Positions 7,700 to 19,097 of a stretch of DNA of 64,000 bases are shown piece after piece. Both the position numbers and the translations under genes were made by a program. Location: the NCBI RefSeq assembly GCF_030296555.1, contig NZ_AP027728.1, positions 124,001 to 188,000 of the forward strand, read 5' to 3'. The notes beneath the pieces were generated by a model that ran no database searches, was not told the DNA's origin, and saw nothing but the letters and a program-made list of their open reading frames with translations. The number at the start of each line of letters is the position of its first letter. Within the stretch, counting starts at the first letter, position 1. This stretch comes from Microbacterium suwonense (GTDB lineage Bacteria > Actinomycetota > Actinomycetes > Actinomycetales > Microbacteriaceae).

Positions 7700-10600
7700 T
7701 CAGCGAGCTCTCCGCCGTCGCTGCATGAACACGGTTCCGAGCACGGTGAGGAGGGTCCCGATCGCGAGGATCCTCCACGGCGGTACATCGCCCGTTCGGG
7801 CCAGGTCGTCCGCTGATGTCTCGCGCAGGTTCTCTTCTTCAGCGAGATCTGTCGGCTGTTCACCATCGGCTTCATCGGATTCACCCTCGGCCGTCGTCAC
7901 GATCAGCGGCAGCGTGAGCTCACTGCCATCCGATCGCGTGACGACGATCGCATGCGGGCCGATGGGCGTGTCCACGGGGATCTTCACGGCACGGCTGAAC
8001 GCGCCGTGCTCGTCCGTCGTCGTGGTCCCGATCTCCACCGGGGCGGAACGCAGCTCGATCGACAGCGACTCGCCCGCGTGGAACCGGGTGCCGGATACCG
8101 TCACAGCGTCTCCTGCCTCGACGGCCTCGGCGCTCAGCGTGATGCTCGGCTCCCCGTCCTCCGGCGGGGTGACGGTCGTCCACATCGTCGGCATCAGCGG
8201 AGTGACCGTGATGTGCTCGATCGTCGCCGTGCCGCCGTCGGACCACGCTGAGATGGAGGTGGCTCCGGCCTCGGGGAAGACTTGATCCGTGAGGGTGACG
8301 AGGCCTTCCGCCGCGAACAGCTCTACGGACGCGCGGTCGAGATAGACCTCGAGCGTGACCGTCCCATCCTCGAGCGCGAGCGGTGCATCGTCCACGGAGG
8401 CGAATGCCGGACTGAAGCCGAGGTTTCCGGAGGCGGTGCGGTCGATGAAGATGCGTTCGCGACGCACGTCGTACCCGATCCGCGTGCCGGCATCACCGTT
8501 TGAGAACACGGTGATTCCCGCCTGGTCCGCGTCCCCTGGACGCAGGGTGATATCGAGTTTCGCGACGTCCCCCGAGAGCTCAAGCGCTGTCGCGCCGTCG
8601 ACCCGCACATCGGTGCGGGACTGGGCCGCGCCCACGTCGAGCTGGCCGCTGATCTGCGAGACCACCCGCTGCTGCAGGCGCGGCCCAGCCGGCGTGGTCA
8701 CCAGCACCACTTCACGGGGAAGTGTCATCGAGCTCCGCCACGGCGATGTCGGGATGTCTCCGGCATACTCCCAGTTGTTCATCCAAGCCTGCATAAGGCG
8801 AGAACCGGAGGGTGTGCCGGAATAAGACACTGCCGCATAATAGTCGCGGCCCCAGTCCAGCCAGTCGTATCCTTGCCCAGCGACGGGAACCGGAGCATCA
8901 GCGAACGTCACCTGGTCGGCGAGGATGTGTCCCCAGGCGCCGCGGTTGTTGTCCACGATGCGGATCGTCGCCTCCTGACCCACCAGCTCCGCGACATTCC
9001 ATGACTTCCAATCGAGGTGCTCGCTGTCGGCGCCGGTCGCCGTGCGTACGACTCGGCCGTCGACCATGAGGTTGATGCTTGTCTCGGAGGAGCGGGGCTG
9101 GGAAGCCTCGTCGCCGACCACCAGATGGTCGAAGGTCAGGTGTCCCCATCCTCCGGTCGCTTCATCGCGGATGCGCAGCTGTGCCTGCTGCCCGCGGAAC
9201 TCGGCGACATCCCAGGATGACCACTGCAGCGCTCCATCGTTCTGGCCGGTCTGCGTGCGCACGACCTGGCCGTCGATGAGCAGCTCCGCCTGGAGAGAGC
9301 CATCGCCGCGTTGCCCGCCGCCGATGAGGAACGACAACTGGTCGCCGTCGATATCGAAGCGCGGCGAGGTCATGGTGCCGGTGTTGTCGTCGCCGTTCGG
9401 CCCACCTTCGAAGGTGTTGATGCGTCCGTCGCCCAGGTAGTATTCACCGCCCTGGGTAGACGGGTTGCGTGTCGGATCGAGCGCGAAGTCGCCGGTGAGC
9501 TCCCACCCGGAATCGCTCAGCGTCGTCTCCCCTCGAAGTCGAACACGGTCGTGCCCGCAGGAGGATCGTTCTCAAGCTGGCCGCCGGGAACGTGCGGGTG
9601 CTTGCCTCCGCCGACCAGGAAGTTGATGTAGTCGCGGTCGACCGTGAACGTCGGCGATTCAAGACTGCCGACCGGCCAGTCATGGTCGAGGAATCCGTTC
9701 ACGAGTCCTGTGCCTACGAAGCCGGTGACCTCGCTCTGGCCATCGAGCGTCCCCGTCGCAGGGGCACTGCCCCAGGGGCCACCTGCCCAGTTTCCAGGTT
9801 CATTGGAAACCGTCCAGCCTTCGTAGTCGCCTTCGTCGAAGCTCGCGAAGACCTCTCCTCCGGAACCTCGACCGGCGGGTCGGTCGACTCGGAGGTGAAG
9901 GTCACGCCATCGAAGTCGCCGACGAAATACTGTCCGCCGCTGCCGCCGTTGATGTGGCCGGGGTTGAGGTTCACGACCATCACCCACTTGGTGTTGTCGG
10001 GGTCGCCGTCGACGGGGAGCTCGAACAGATCCGGGCATTCCCAGATGCCATCGGTGGCGTTGGCAGGGCCGAAGTCGGACAGGTGCTCCCACGATCTCAG
10101 GTCGGTGCTCTTGTACAGCACCACCTGATGATCGGTCGCCTCGACGGCGACCATCACCCAGTAGGTGCCGGCGGGCCCGTCGTACCAGAAAACCTTGGGA
10201 TCTCGGAAGTTCGCCGAGTTGCGGTTCAGCACGGGGTTGCTGTCGTACTTCTTCCAGGTTTGCCCGTCGTCGAGGCTGTAGGCGAGCGACTGCGCTTGAA
10301 GTCCCGCATACTCGGGGTGCTCCGGGGTGTAGGCCGAAGTGTAGATCGCGACCAGAGGGCTCGATCCCGTCGGGCCGAACCCCGCGGAGTTGTTCTCATC
10401 GATGACGATGGAGCCAGAGAAGATGTCCTCGATAGATCGCCCGGCGTCGTCGAAAGCCTGCGGGATCGCGAGCGGCTGCTCTTCCCAGTGCAGCAGATCG
10501 GGCGAGATCGCGTGCCCCCAGCTCATGTTTCCCCAGACGTTCGCCTGCGGATTGTGCTGGTAGAAGAGATGGTACGCCCCGTCGACGTAGACCATCCCGT

Positions 10601-10796
10601 TCGGGTCATTCATCCAGTTCTCGGTCGGTGAGTAGTGCACGAGCGGTCGGAATTGCTCGCCACCTGCTCGGCTCTCCTGCCCCAGCGCGGGTAGGCCGCC
10701 GGCGAGGAGCATCGTCACGGCAACCGTGGTTGCGGCGGCACCGTGCATTCGGTGGCGCGCCACGGACCTGCGACGAGGACGTGATCGGGTTGTCAT
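7700..10796 (-). pseudogene. Secreted, sortase-anchored GH32 fructanase (levanase-like), two frameshifts
   Basis: About 1032 aa when two one-base breaks (near 9856-9862, and in the C run 9529-9532) are restored. A signal peptide (ATTVAVTMLLAGGLPALG) is followed by the GH32 five-bladed propeller: WMNDPNG with nucleophile Asp, FRDPKV, and WECPDLFE with the acid/base Glu. An insert of roughly 250 aa containing beta-sandwich-like repeats (FLVGGG...; twice INLMVDG/LLIDGQVVRT) interrupts the propeller, which resumes at GYDWLDWGRDYYA. Then come the GH32 C-terminal beta-sandwich (VEVYLDRASVELF-like), an Ig-like domain, and a cell-wall sorting signal: LARTG, a hydrophobic helix and RRRRAR. LAXTG is the class E sortase signal. 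AAGGGAG precedes the ATG at 10796. It would release fructose from levan or inulin at the cell wall. Confidence 0.88.
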
Positions 10797-10820
10797 CTGC
10801 TCTCCCTTGTGCAGTCTGTC

Positions 10821-10840
10821 AATTGACATCGATGTCAATT
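10821..10840. promoter_or_regulatory. LacI-type operator upstream of the fructanase gene
   Basis: Perfect 20-bp palindrome AATTGACATCGATGTCAATT, 25 nt before the GH32 start. The central CG dyad and even symmetry are typical of LacI/GalR sites. A near copy sits before the transporter operon at 12051-12070. Confidence 0.85.
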
Positions 10841-10934
10841 CTGTTCGTTGCAGACGATAGTGGCTGCGGGTTCGACAGCGCAAGCAGCCGGTCGGATGCA
10901 CGCTGGAGCAGCGTGCCGAGCGAGTCGGTCCGGG

Positions 10935-11989
10935 TTAGCGCGGGGCGGTCAGCTCGCCGGTGCCGCGGGCGATGAGCGTCGTCGGCACGATGATGCGTCT
11001 GGCGGAGTCGGTGCTCCCGTCGAGAAGGGCGAAGAGACGTTCTGCGGCGAGCCGCCCGATCTCCTGCGGGTTCTGCGCGACGACCGTGACGCCGGGGTCG
11101 ATCAGGTCGGCGAGAGGGAGGTCATCGAATCCGACGAGAGCGACCGTGCGCTCCAGCCCGAGTTCTCGCAGCGCGTGCAGCGCGCCCAGTGTGATCAGGT
11201 TCTGAGCGCTGAACACGGCAGTGGGCACGTCGTCGGATGCCATCAGATCGAGCACCGCTCTGCGGGCGGCGTGCTCATCGTGCAGTTCGGATACGACGGC
11301 AGCGAGATCCGTGCGGATGCCGGCGGCGCCGAATGCATCGAAGAACCCCTGGCGGCGCTGAACTGCTGTGATCAGGTCCATCCGGTCCAGAAGCAGAGCG
11401 ATGCGATGATGTCCGTGATCGATCAGGTGCTCGGTCGCGCGACGCGCTCCTCGCGGTTGTCGCTCGCGACGACGTCGAGTCCCTTCATCATGGGTTCGCG
11501 GTCGATGAAGACTACGGGAACGCCGCGGTCCCTGACCTGGTTCAGGTAGTCGGGTGTCGTGCGGGCGGTCGTGAGGATGAGTCCATCCACGCGACGCTGC
11601 AGGAAGTTGCGCACGGCTGACTCCTCGCGGGCTGGATCGTCATCGAGACTGGAGGCGAAAACCGATACGCCTCTGGTTGCCGCTACATCTTCGACCGCTC
11701 GCTGGATCACTCCGGCGAAGGGGTTGTCCACGCTGCCGACGAGCAGGCCGAGAGTGCGGGTGCGGCCATCGGCCCTGCGCAGGCTCCCGGCCTGCAGATC
11801 GGGCTGGTAGTCCAGAGCGCGGACGGCGTCCCAGACCTTCGCGGACGTTGCTTCGGTGACGTTCGGCTCCCCATTGATCACACGGGAGACCGTCTTCGTC
11901 CCCACTCCGGCGAGGGTCGCCACCTGCTTCATGGTCGCCCGCGGTCGAGCGATGGGCGCATGGAAAGCAGCGGTGGTCTTCGAAGTCAC
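10935..11989 (-). pseudogene. LacI-family regulator of the fructan locus, frameshifted
   Basis: Repressor of about 351 aa when restored. The N-terminal LacI helix-turn-helix is clear (MKQVATLAGVGTKTVSRVIN at residues 20-39). It is followed by a periplasmic-binding-protein-like sugar domain (LGLLVGSVDNPFAGVIQRAVE; VDGLILTTA; FSAQNLITLGALHALRELG; VALVGFDDLPLADLI). The frame breaks near 11448-11452, where GAGGAGCG needs one G (GAGGGAGCG) to continue as GARRATEHLIDHGHHRIALLL. The GTG at 11989 is the furthest sensible start. It lies between the fructanase (same strand) and the transporter (divergent), each preceded by a matching palindrome, so it is the obvious local regulator; fructose or a phosphate ester is the likely effector (inference). 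Confidence 0.85.
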
Positions 11990-12017
11990 GGGGAGATCTC
12001 ATTTCGTCGTTCGTGTC

Positions 12018-12046
12018 TTGACTGTACTTCATTCATGAGCTAGAAC
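12018..12046 (+). promoter_or_regulatory. Promoter of the sugar transporter operon
   Basis: TTGACT (12018-12023), a 17-nt spacer and TAGAAC (12041-12046). The operator at 12051-12070 lies directly downstream, so bound repressor would block initiation or clearance. Confidence 0.65.
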
Positions 12047-12050
12047 TGTC

Positions 12051-12070
12051 GATTGACATCGTTGTCAATC
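12051..12070. promoter_or_regulatory. LacI-type operator upstream of the transporter operon
   Basis: GATTGACATCGTTGTCAATC, a 20-bp palindrome with one mismatched position, matching the fructanase operator in 17 of 20 bases. It sits between the divergent lacI-type and binding-protein genes and may also allow autoregulation. Confidence 0.82.
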
Positions 12071-12096
12071 GGGCGACGAACGCCGAAGGGAATTCA

Positions 12097-13209
12097 ATGA
12101 GGAAGCACAACACTCGACCTGGCCGCCTGTTGCTGGGTGCGATCTCCGTATCCGCCGGCCTGGCGCTTACGCTGACCGGATGCTCCGGCAACGCCGACAC
12201 CGGCACTGCCGGAACTCCTGATGGCGCCATCGGCGTCTCGCTGATCGTGAAGACGAACTCGAATCCGTTCTTCATCGCCATGCAGGACGGCGCGAAGGCC
12301 GCAGCCGAGAAGGATGGGGTCTCCCTGACGCTGGCCGCTGGCAAGGAGGACGGCGACGAAGACACCCAGATCCAGGCCATCGAAGCCGCGATCTCCAAGG
12401 GCGACCAGGGCATCCTGATCACCCCCAACGGCCCGGCCGTGCTCGATGCGATCGACAAGGCACGCCAGGCGGGCATCTACGTCATCGCACTGGACACCGC
12501 ACCCGACCCCGCCGACGCGGTGGACATCACCTTCGCCACCGACAATTTCCTTGCCGGGCAGTACATCGGCCAGTGGACGGCGGCGAAGCTCGATGGCGCA
12601 GAGGCCGTCATCGGTCTGGTGGATCTGTTCGATGACAAATCCGTCAGCGTCGACTACAACCGCGACCAGGGTTTCCTCGACGGACTCGGCATCCCACTCG
12701 GAAATGACCAAGTGAACGGAGACGAGCCGTCAAGCGGGTCGTATTCCGGTGGCAAGGGCGGCTCATACACGATCGTAGGAAACGAGGCATCGCAGGGCGC
12801 CGAGGACGGCGGTCGCCGCGCGATGGAGAACCTGCTCGCGAAGAACCCCGACATCAACGTCGTCTACACGATCAATGAACCGGCGGCTTACGGCGCGTAC
12901 CAGGCGCTGGAAGCTGCAGGCAAGAGCGCGGATGGCGTACTGATCGTCTCGGTAGATGGTGGCTGCGCCGGCGTCGGCCAGGTCGCGGACGGCGTCATCG
13001 ATGCGACCAGCCAGCAGTACCCGGTGAAGATGGCTGAGCTCGGCGTGCGGGCGATCGTCGATCTCGTCAAGGACGGCACCAAGCCCGAGAACTCCGAGGG
13101 CCTGGACTTCTTCAACACTGGCGTGGCACTGGTCACAGACCAGGCCGTCGGAGGGGTCGACTCGATCGACTCTGCCGAAGCATCCGGCATCTGCTGGGGC
13201 AATAAGTAA
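12097..13209 (+). CDS. Sugar ABC transporter substrate-binding lipoprotein (FrcB-like)
   Basis: Lipoprotein of 370 aa that would capture a monosaccharide outside the membrane and deliver it to the permease encoded next. The signal peptide ends in a lipobox (LTLTGC, Cys near residue 29). The mature part is a Peripla_BP_4 (RbsB/FrcB-type) fold: GVSLIVKTNSNPFFIAMQDG, EAAISKGDQGILITPNGP, YVIALDTAPDP, VVYTINEPAAYGAYQAL. The genes that follow and the fructanase nearby make fructose the likeliest ligand (inference). ATG at 12097 has GAAGGGAA upstream. Expression is probably controlled by the operator at 12051. Confidence 0.9.
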   Translation: MRKHNTRPGRLLLGAISVSAGLALTLTGCSGNADTGTAGTPDGAIGVSLIVKTNSNPFFIAMQDGAKAAAEKDGVSLTLAAGKEDGDEDTQIQAIEAAISKGDQGILITPNGPAVLDAIDKARQAGIYVIALDTAPDPADAVDITFATDNFLAGQYIGQWTAAKLDGAEAVIGLVDLFDDKSVSVDYNRDQGFLDGLGIPLGNDQVNGDEPSSGSYSGGKGGSYTIVGNEASQGAEDGGRRAMENLLAKNPDINVVYTINEPAAYGAYQALEAAGKSADGVLIVSVDGGCAGVGQVADGVIDATSQQYPVKMAELGVRAIVDLVKDGTKPENSEGLDFFNTGVALVTDQAVGGVDSIDSAEASGICWGNK

Positions 13210-13284
13210 TCAGCGATTCTCGGATGCCGCAGCCGGCGCGCTCATCGGCTGCGGCATCCAGGACAGACGAATGGAAATGAAATC

Positions 13285-14315
13285 GTGACGCAGACTGCCC
13301 CCACATCGGCCTTGGATCTCGCGGCAGAGTTCCTCGACCGACGCACCCCCGTCGACCGAATCCGCGGCGTACTCCATCGCTACCCGGCGATCAGCCCCGC
13401 TGTGGTGCTCGTCGTCGCCGTCATCGTGTTCGGAGTGATCAACCCGCGCTTCTTCGCGGCGGCGAACCTGTCACTTGTTCTCGATCAGGTCTCCGTCGTC
13501 GGCACGGTCGCCATCGCTCAGACCTTGATCATCCTCACCGCCGGAATCGACCTCTCGGTTGGCGCCCTGATGATCGGTTCGTCCATGGTTATGGCGCAGA
13601 CCGCAGCGAACAACGGACTGCCGGCGCCGATCGCACTGCTCATGGGACTGATCGCAGCACTCGCCGCCGGTGCACTGAACGGCGTACTGGTCACGCAGGC
13701 GAAACTGCCGCCCTTCATCGCGACCCTCGGCACGTTCAACGTCTTCATCGCCCTCACGCTCCTCTACAGCGGCGGCCAGACCGTGCGCAAAGCCGACATG
13801 CCCGAGCTGCTCACCTGGACGGCGACCGCCCTCCCGATCGGGGAGTCCGCCTCACCGTCGGAGTGGTCATCATGCTGGCGCTGTATGGGCTCGTCGCATA
13901 CGTTCTCGGCCGCACCGCATGGGGCCGACACGTCTACGCCGTCGGCGATGATGAAGACGCGGCTCGTCTGGCCGGCATCTCATCGAAGCAGGTGCTGCTG
14001 AGCGTGTACATCGCGGCTGGAGCGATCCTCGCCGTCGCAGCGTGGATTCAGATCGGGCGCTCTGGAGCAGCCAGCCCGAACGCTGGCGCAGATCTCAACC
14101 TGGACTCCATCACCGCCGTCGTGATCGGCGGAACCTCGCTCTTCGGTGGCCGCGGAATCATCTGGGGCACGCTGCTGGGTGCGGTCATCGTCGGCGTGTT
14201 CCGCAATGGACTGTTCCTTGCCGGAGTCGATGGCCTCTATCAGACGCTCGCGATCGGCGTCCTCGTCATCGTCGCAGTCGCCATCGACCAGTGGATCAGA
14301 AAGGTACGCAAGTGA
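13285..14315 (+). pseudogene. Sugar ABC transporter permease (FrcC/RbsC-like), frameshifted
   Basis: Polytopic inner-membrane permease of about 343 aa when restored (BPD_transp_2 family). Helices include AVVLVVAVIVFGVI, ILTAGIDLSVGALMIG and ALLMGLIAALAAGALNG; the second half carries AVVIGGTSLFGGRG. ILTAGIDLSVG and GGTSLFGGRG are hallmark sequences of ribose/fructose-type permeases. The frame breaks near 13841-13844, where ATCGGGGAGTCC needs a fifth G to read IGGVRLTVGVVIMLALYG. GTG at 13285 is used with a purine-rich upstream region. The stop overlaps the ATPase start (GTGA). Probably a sequencing deletion rather than a dead transporter. Confidence 0.87.
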
Positions 14316-15112
14316 CCGAGACAACTCAGAACCGTCGTCAGGCCACCGCTCCCACGGGCACTCCCGTGCTCGAGGCGAAGCGTCTCGTGAAGACCTTCGG
14401 CCGGGTGGTGGGACTCGATGGCGTCAGCCTCCAGCTCTACCCGGGTGAGGTCCTGGCGGTGATCGGCGACAACGGCGCCGGAAAATCGACGCTCATCAAG
14501 TGCCTGACCGGCGCATACATCCCCGACGACGGGCAGCTGCTCCTGGATGGACAGGAAGTGCACTTTCGGAGTCCGCAGGATGCCCGTCTGGCCGGAATCG
14601 AGACCGTCTACCAGAACCTCGCGGTCTCACCCGCGCTGGACGTGGCCTCGAATCTCTATCTCGGTCGCGAACGCCGCAAGCCTGGCCTCATGGGATCCGT
14701 CTTCCGGGCGCTCGACACCGCTGGCATGCGTGAGTCGGCACGCGAGCAGGTGCACAAGCTCGGCATCTCCACGCTGCAGGACGTGACTGTCTCGGTCGAG
14801 AACCTGTCCGGTGGACAGCGCCAGGCAGTCGCGGTCGCACGTGCAGCGGCGTTCGGGTCGAAGGTCGTCGTGCTCGACGAGCCCACTGCTGCGCTCGGCG
14901 TACGGGAGTCGAACCAGGTGCTCGAGCTGATCGAGAACCTGCGTGGCAATGGCGTGCCCGTCATCCTGATCTCCCACAACATGCCGCACGTGTTCCAGGT
15001 CGCCGACCGGATTCACGTGCAGCGACTGGGGAAGCGCGCTGCGACCATCACTCCGCAGTCGCATACGATGACAGAGGCCGTGGCGATCATGACTGGCGCT
15101 GCAAAGGCATGA
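14312..15112 (+). CDS. Sugar ABC transporter ATP-binding protein (FrcA-like)
   Basis: Single-domain ABC ATPase of 266 aa. Walker A GDNGAGKSTLIK, Q-loop region TVYQNLAVS, signature LSGGQRQAVAVARA, Walker B VVVLDEPTAAL and H-loop ISHNMPHV are all intact. Most ribose-type ATPases (RbsA) are double-length; this single-domain form resembles FrcA of the fructose transporter FrcBCA, which fits the fructanase and PfkB kinase nearby. The GTG at 14312 overlaps the permease stop by 4 nt and the stop overlaps the next ATG by 4 nt, so the operon is tightly coupled. Confidence 0.92.
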   Translation: MTETTQNRRQATAPTGTPVLEAKRLVKTFGRVVGLDGVSLQLYPGEVLAVIGDNGAGKSTLIKCLTGAYIPDDGQLLLDGQEVHFRSPQDARLAGIETVYQNLAVSPALDVASNLYLGRERRKPGLMGSVFRALDTAGMRESAREQVHKLGISTLQDVTVSVENLSGGQRQAVAVARAAAFGSKVVVLDEPTAALGVRESNQVLELIENLRGNGVPVILISHNMPHVFQVADRIHVQRLGKRAATITPQSHTMTEAVAIMTGAAKA

Positions 15113-15417
15113 GCGCGGAAAGGATCACCATCTGCGCCGAGTTCACTGCGCGAGACGGCAGCGCCGATGAGGTCGAGGCGCTCATCCGGGAATACGCCCG
15201 GGCCGTGCGCGCGGAGCCGGGGAACCTCGTCTTCGATGTCTATCGCCGTGCCGAGGTGCCGGATCGATTCCTGGTCTTCGAGGAATACGCCGATCGCGAC
15301 GCCTTCGATGGGCACCTCGCTGCCGAGTCCGGCCGAGCGTTCAATGCGGCACTCGAACCGCGGATCGTCGAGCCGACAAGCGTGCTCTCCCACCTGACGA
15401 GGGTGGCGGGTGCGTGA
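15109..15417 (+). CDS. Antibiotic biosynthesis monooxygenase (ABM)-fold protein
   Basis: Small protein of 102 aa with the dimeric alpha-beta barrel ABM fold: ITICAEFTARDGSADEVEALI, then EPGNLVFDVYRRAEVPDRFLVFEEYADRDAFDGHL (in parts near residues 36-70), and a C-terminal strand. Proteins like this include quinol monooxygenases (YgiN) and others with no known substrate. It is coupled to the ATPase (ATGA overlap) and to the kinase (GTGA overlap), so it is part of the sugar operon, but its role there is unknown; an accessory sugar-related role is only an inference. Confidence 0.75.
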   Translation: MSAERITICAEFTARDGSADEVEALIREYARAVRAEPGNLVFDVYRRAEVPDRFLVFEEYADRDAFDGHLAAESGRAFNAALEPRIVEPTSVLSHLTRVAGA

Positions 15418-16349
15418 TCGAACCCGCCATCCTCGTCATCGGCGAAGCGCTCGTCGACATCGTCCATCGCGCAGACGGATGCACAGATGAGACACCCGGC
15501 GGGAGCCCCGCGAACGTCGCCTTGGCGCTCGCTCGACTGGGGCGCGCGTCTCGGCTGCTGACTCAGCTCGGGGACGACGTGCACGGGCAGTGGATCCGGC
15601 ACTGGCTGGAAGGCTCGGGCGTTGAGCTGACAGTGGCAGACTCCACGCGAACCGCCACAGCGACGGCCCGCCTCGATCAGAGTGGCTCCGCACAGTACTC
15701 CTTCGATATGGAGTGGCGGCTCGGCGTCGACGTCGCGCGGCCCGTCACCCTGTCGCGTGGCCTGCACCCAGCGGTTGTGCACACAGGGTCGATCGCTACG
15801 TTCCTCGCCCCCGGTGCCGATGTCGTCTGCCGGCTGCTCGACGGGTTCCGCCGGACATCACTCATCACCTACGATCCCAATGTGCGGCCGGCTCTGCTGG
15901 AAGACCGCGCTGATGCCCGGAGTCGGGCGGAGGCCTTCGTCACCGTGGCGGATCTCGTCAAAGCGAGTGACGAGGACCTCGCGTGGCTGTACCCGGGAGC
16001 TGATCCTCTTGATTCAGCACGTCGCTGGCTCTCGCAAGGACCGTCCGTCGTCGTCGTGACTCGCGGTGCTGAGGGAGCTGTCGCAGTCGCGGCCGCCGGT
16101 GCGGTGCAGGTGCAGGGAAGACCTGTTCGAGTCGTGGACACCGTGGGCGCGGGAGACACGTTCATGAGCGCTCTGATCCATGGGCTGATCGAGCAGGGGC
16201 TCGCCGGAGCGGGGTCACGGGAGCGACTGCGGGACATCGCGGCGGAGTCTCTTCGCCGTCTGCTGATACTCGGTGCTCACGCGGCCGCCATCACGGTCTC
16301 GCGGCCGGGAGCGGATCCACCGCATCGATCTGAGCTCACCGAGCTCTAG
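15414..16349 (+). CDS. PfkB-family carbohydrate kinase, probable fructokinase
   Basis: Ribokinase-fold kinase of 311 aa that would phosphorylate the imported sugar. It has the N-terminal substrate loop ETPGGSPANVALALARLG (PfkB signature 1) and the C-terminal signature VDTVGAGDTFMSALI, where the Asp is the catalytic base and GAGD forms the anion hole. The sequence GEALVDIVHR at the start is typical of fructokinase-like members. The locus (fructanase plus FrcBCA-type transporter) supports fructose as substrate (inference). The GTG at 15414 overlaps the preceding TGA. Its stop overlaps the end of the convergent DUF4032 gene. Confidence 0.87.
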   Translation: MIEPAILVIGEALVDIVHRADGCTDETPGGSPANVALALARLGRASRLLTQLGDDVHGQWIRHWLEGSGVELTVADSTRTATATARLDQSGSAQYSFDMEWRLGVDVARPVTLSRGLHPAVVHTGSIATFLAPGADVVCRLLDGFRRTSLITYDPNVRPALLEDRADARSRAEAFVTVADLVKASDEDLAWLYPGADPLDSARRWLSQGPSVVVVTRGAEGAVAVAAAGAVQVQGRPVRVVDTVGAGDTFMSALIHGLIEQGLAGAGSRERLRDIAAESLRRLLILGAHAAAITVSRPGADPPHRSELTEL

Positions 16350-17652
16350 ACGAGGTCGCGCCAGTCGATGGCGGCGGTCTCGGGGAGACCTCGACACTGC
16401 CCGTCACGACCGGCAGACCCATCGTCTCGGTCGGTGGGCCCATGATCGTCGCCTCGTCGCGGCGGTGGCGCAGCACATCGTTGATGTAGCTGGTGAGCAC
16501 CTCGGCCAGCGGCACGGAGCGGCCCTGTGCCTGTGACAGGTACCAGCGGTGCTCGAGCACCTGGTGGTACACCTCGGCGGGTTCCAGCTTGGCGCGCAGC
16601 TCGTACGGGATGGCCCGCACCACGGGCTCGAATGCACGGGTCAGCCATTCGTGGGCGTAGATCTCCTCGTCGCCGAGCGGCTTCCTGGATCGCACCCGGA
16701 ACTCATCGAGATCGTTCAGCAGCCGCCGGGCCTGGTTCTCCTCGACGTCGAGGCCTGTCAGCCGGATGAGACGGCGCTGGTGATGCCCGGCATCCACCAC
16801 CTTCGGCTGGATGCGCACGGACGTGCCATCCGGCGTGGTCTCCATCGACATCTCATCGATGTCGAAGCCCAGCGTGTTGAGCTTCTGCACGCGCTCGGTG
16901 ATCCGCCAGGTCTCGTCCACGCCGAAGGACTCCTCGTCGGTGAGCGCCGTCCACAGCGATCGGTACGACGAGACGATGCCATCCGCGATCGTCAGCGCAT
17001 CCACACCGCGTTCCAGTCTGCCGCCCGCGGCGAGATCCATGATCTCGCCGGCGATGTTCGTGCGGGCCAGATCCAGATCGTACGAGCGCTGACCGTCGGT
17101 AAGGCCCTCCTCGTGCAGCTCACCGGTCTCGGCGTCCACCAGGTACGCCGCGAACGCACCGGCATCCCGGCGGAACAGGGTGTTCGACAGCGAGACGTCA
17201 CCCCAGTAGAAGCCAACGTTGTGCAGCCGCACCAGCAGAAGCGCCAGAGCATCGACGAGACGGTCAGCCGTGTCGGGGCGGAGCACCTGCGTGAACAGTG
17301 CGCGATACGGCATAGAGAAGCGCAGGTGCGAGGTGACCAGCGCGGCCGGCAGCGCCTTGCCTGCGGCATCCGTCCGTCCGGCGATCACGGCCACCCGACT
17401 GACGCAGGGCACGTCGTGCCCTGCGAGCCTGCCGAGCATCTCGTACTCGCGCTGCGCCATCTCCTCAGTGGTCTCCTTGACGGCGACCACGCGGCCGGAA
17501 AGATCGGCGAAGCGCACCAGGTGGCGGGACAGGCCCTTCGGCAGCGAGACGATGTGCTCCGATGGCCACGAGCCCAGGGGAGTCGACCACGGCAGCGACA
17601 GCAGCCCGGGGTCGATGGTGCTCGCGCTGATCCGCAGCGACTGCTTCTTCAT
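16346..17652 (-). pseudogene. DUF4032 (lipopolysaccharide-kinase-like) protein, C-terminal frameshift
   Basis: About 435 aa. The N-terminal half resembles a Kdo/WaaP-like kinase fold (VVAVKETTEEMAQREYEML with Lys and Glu; LVRLHNVGFYWGDVSLSNTLF as the catalytic-loop-like element), followed by the DUF4032 region (LGFDIDEMSMETTPDG). The last codons are out of frame: the C run complementary to 16382-16385 has four C, and a fifth gives VSPETAAIDWRDLV with a stop at 16346, a compact ending in place of a proline-rich tail. GGAGGAAG precedes the ATG at 17652. Substrate is unknown. It lies just upstream of, and on the same strand as, nothing else recognisable; ugpC begins further right. Confidence 0.78.
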
Positions 17653-17708
17653 GCTTCCTCCGCTGTGCCGGCCGAGACGGATGCCGTGTGAGCGGCAGCC
17701 AGAGAACA

Positions 17709-17749
17709 CTGCGGCGCGGGCGACCAGAACAGGTCGACCCGCGCCGCAG
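17709..17749 (-). terminator. Hairpin terminator after ugpC
   Basis: Stem CTGCGGCGCGGG (17709-17720) with 17738-17749, with inner pairing of CGACC and GGTCG, just past the ugpC stop on the minus strand. Confidence 0.7.
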
Positions 17750-17761
17750 CGATCGGATTTA

Positions 17762-18865
<1,104 letters not shown>

Positions 18866-19097
18866 GGTTTCTCCTTCACCGGCAGGTACGTGCCGGACGA
18901 TCCGTTGTGATGGAAGCGGCAGACGGACGCCTGCCGTGACCCGCCATCGGGTCCAGACAAGTATTGCACGCCCGCCTGTGTCTGGTCACGCCCGCTCGCG
19001 TCTGGGTATTTCCCAGGCGGGCTCGTTAACATCGAACCCGGTGCCGCACCCGTAGCGGCCGCGGGATCACCCGCCCACCCGATCTTCAAGAGGAACG

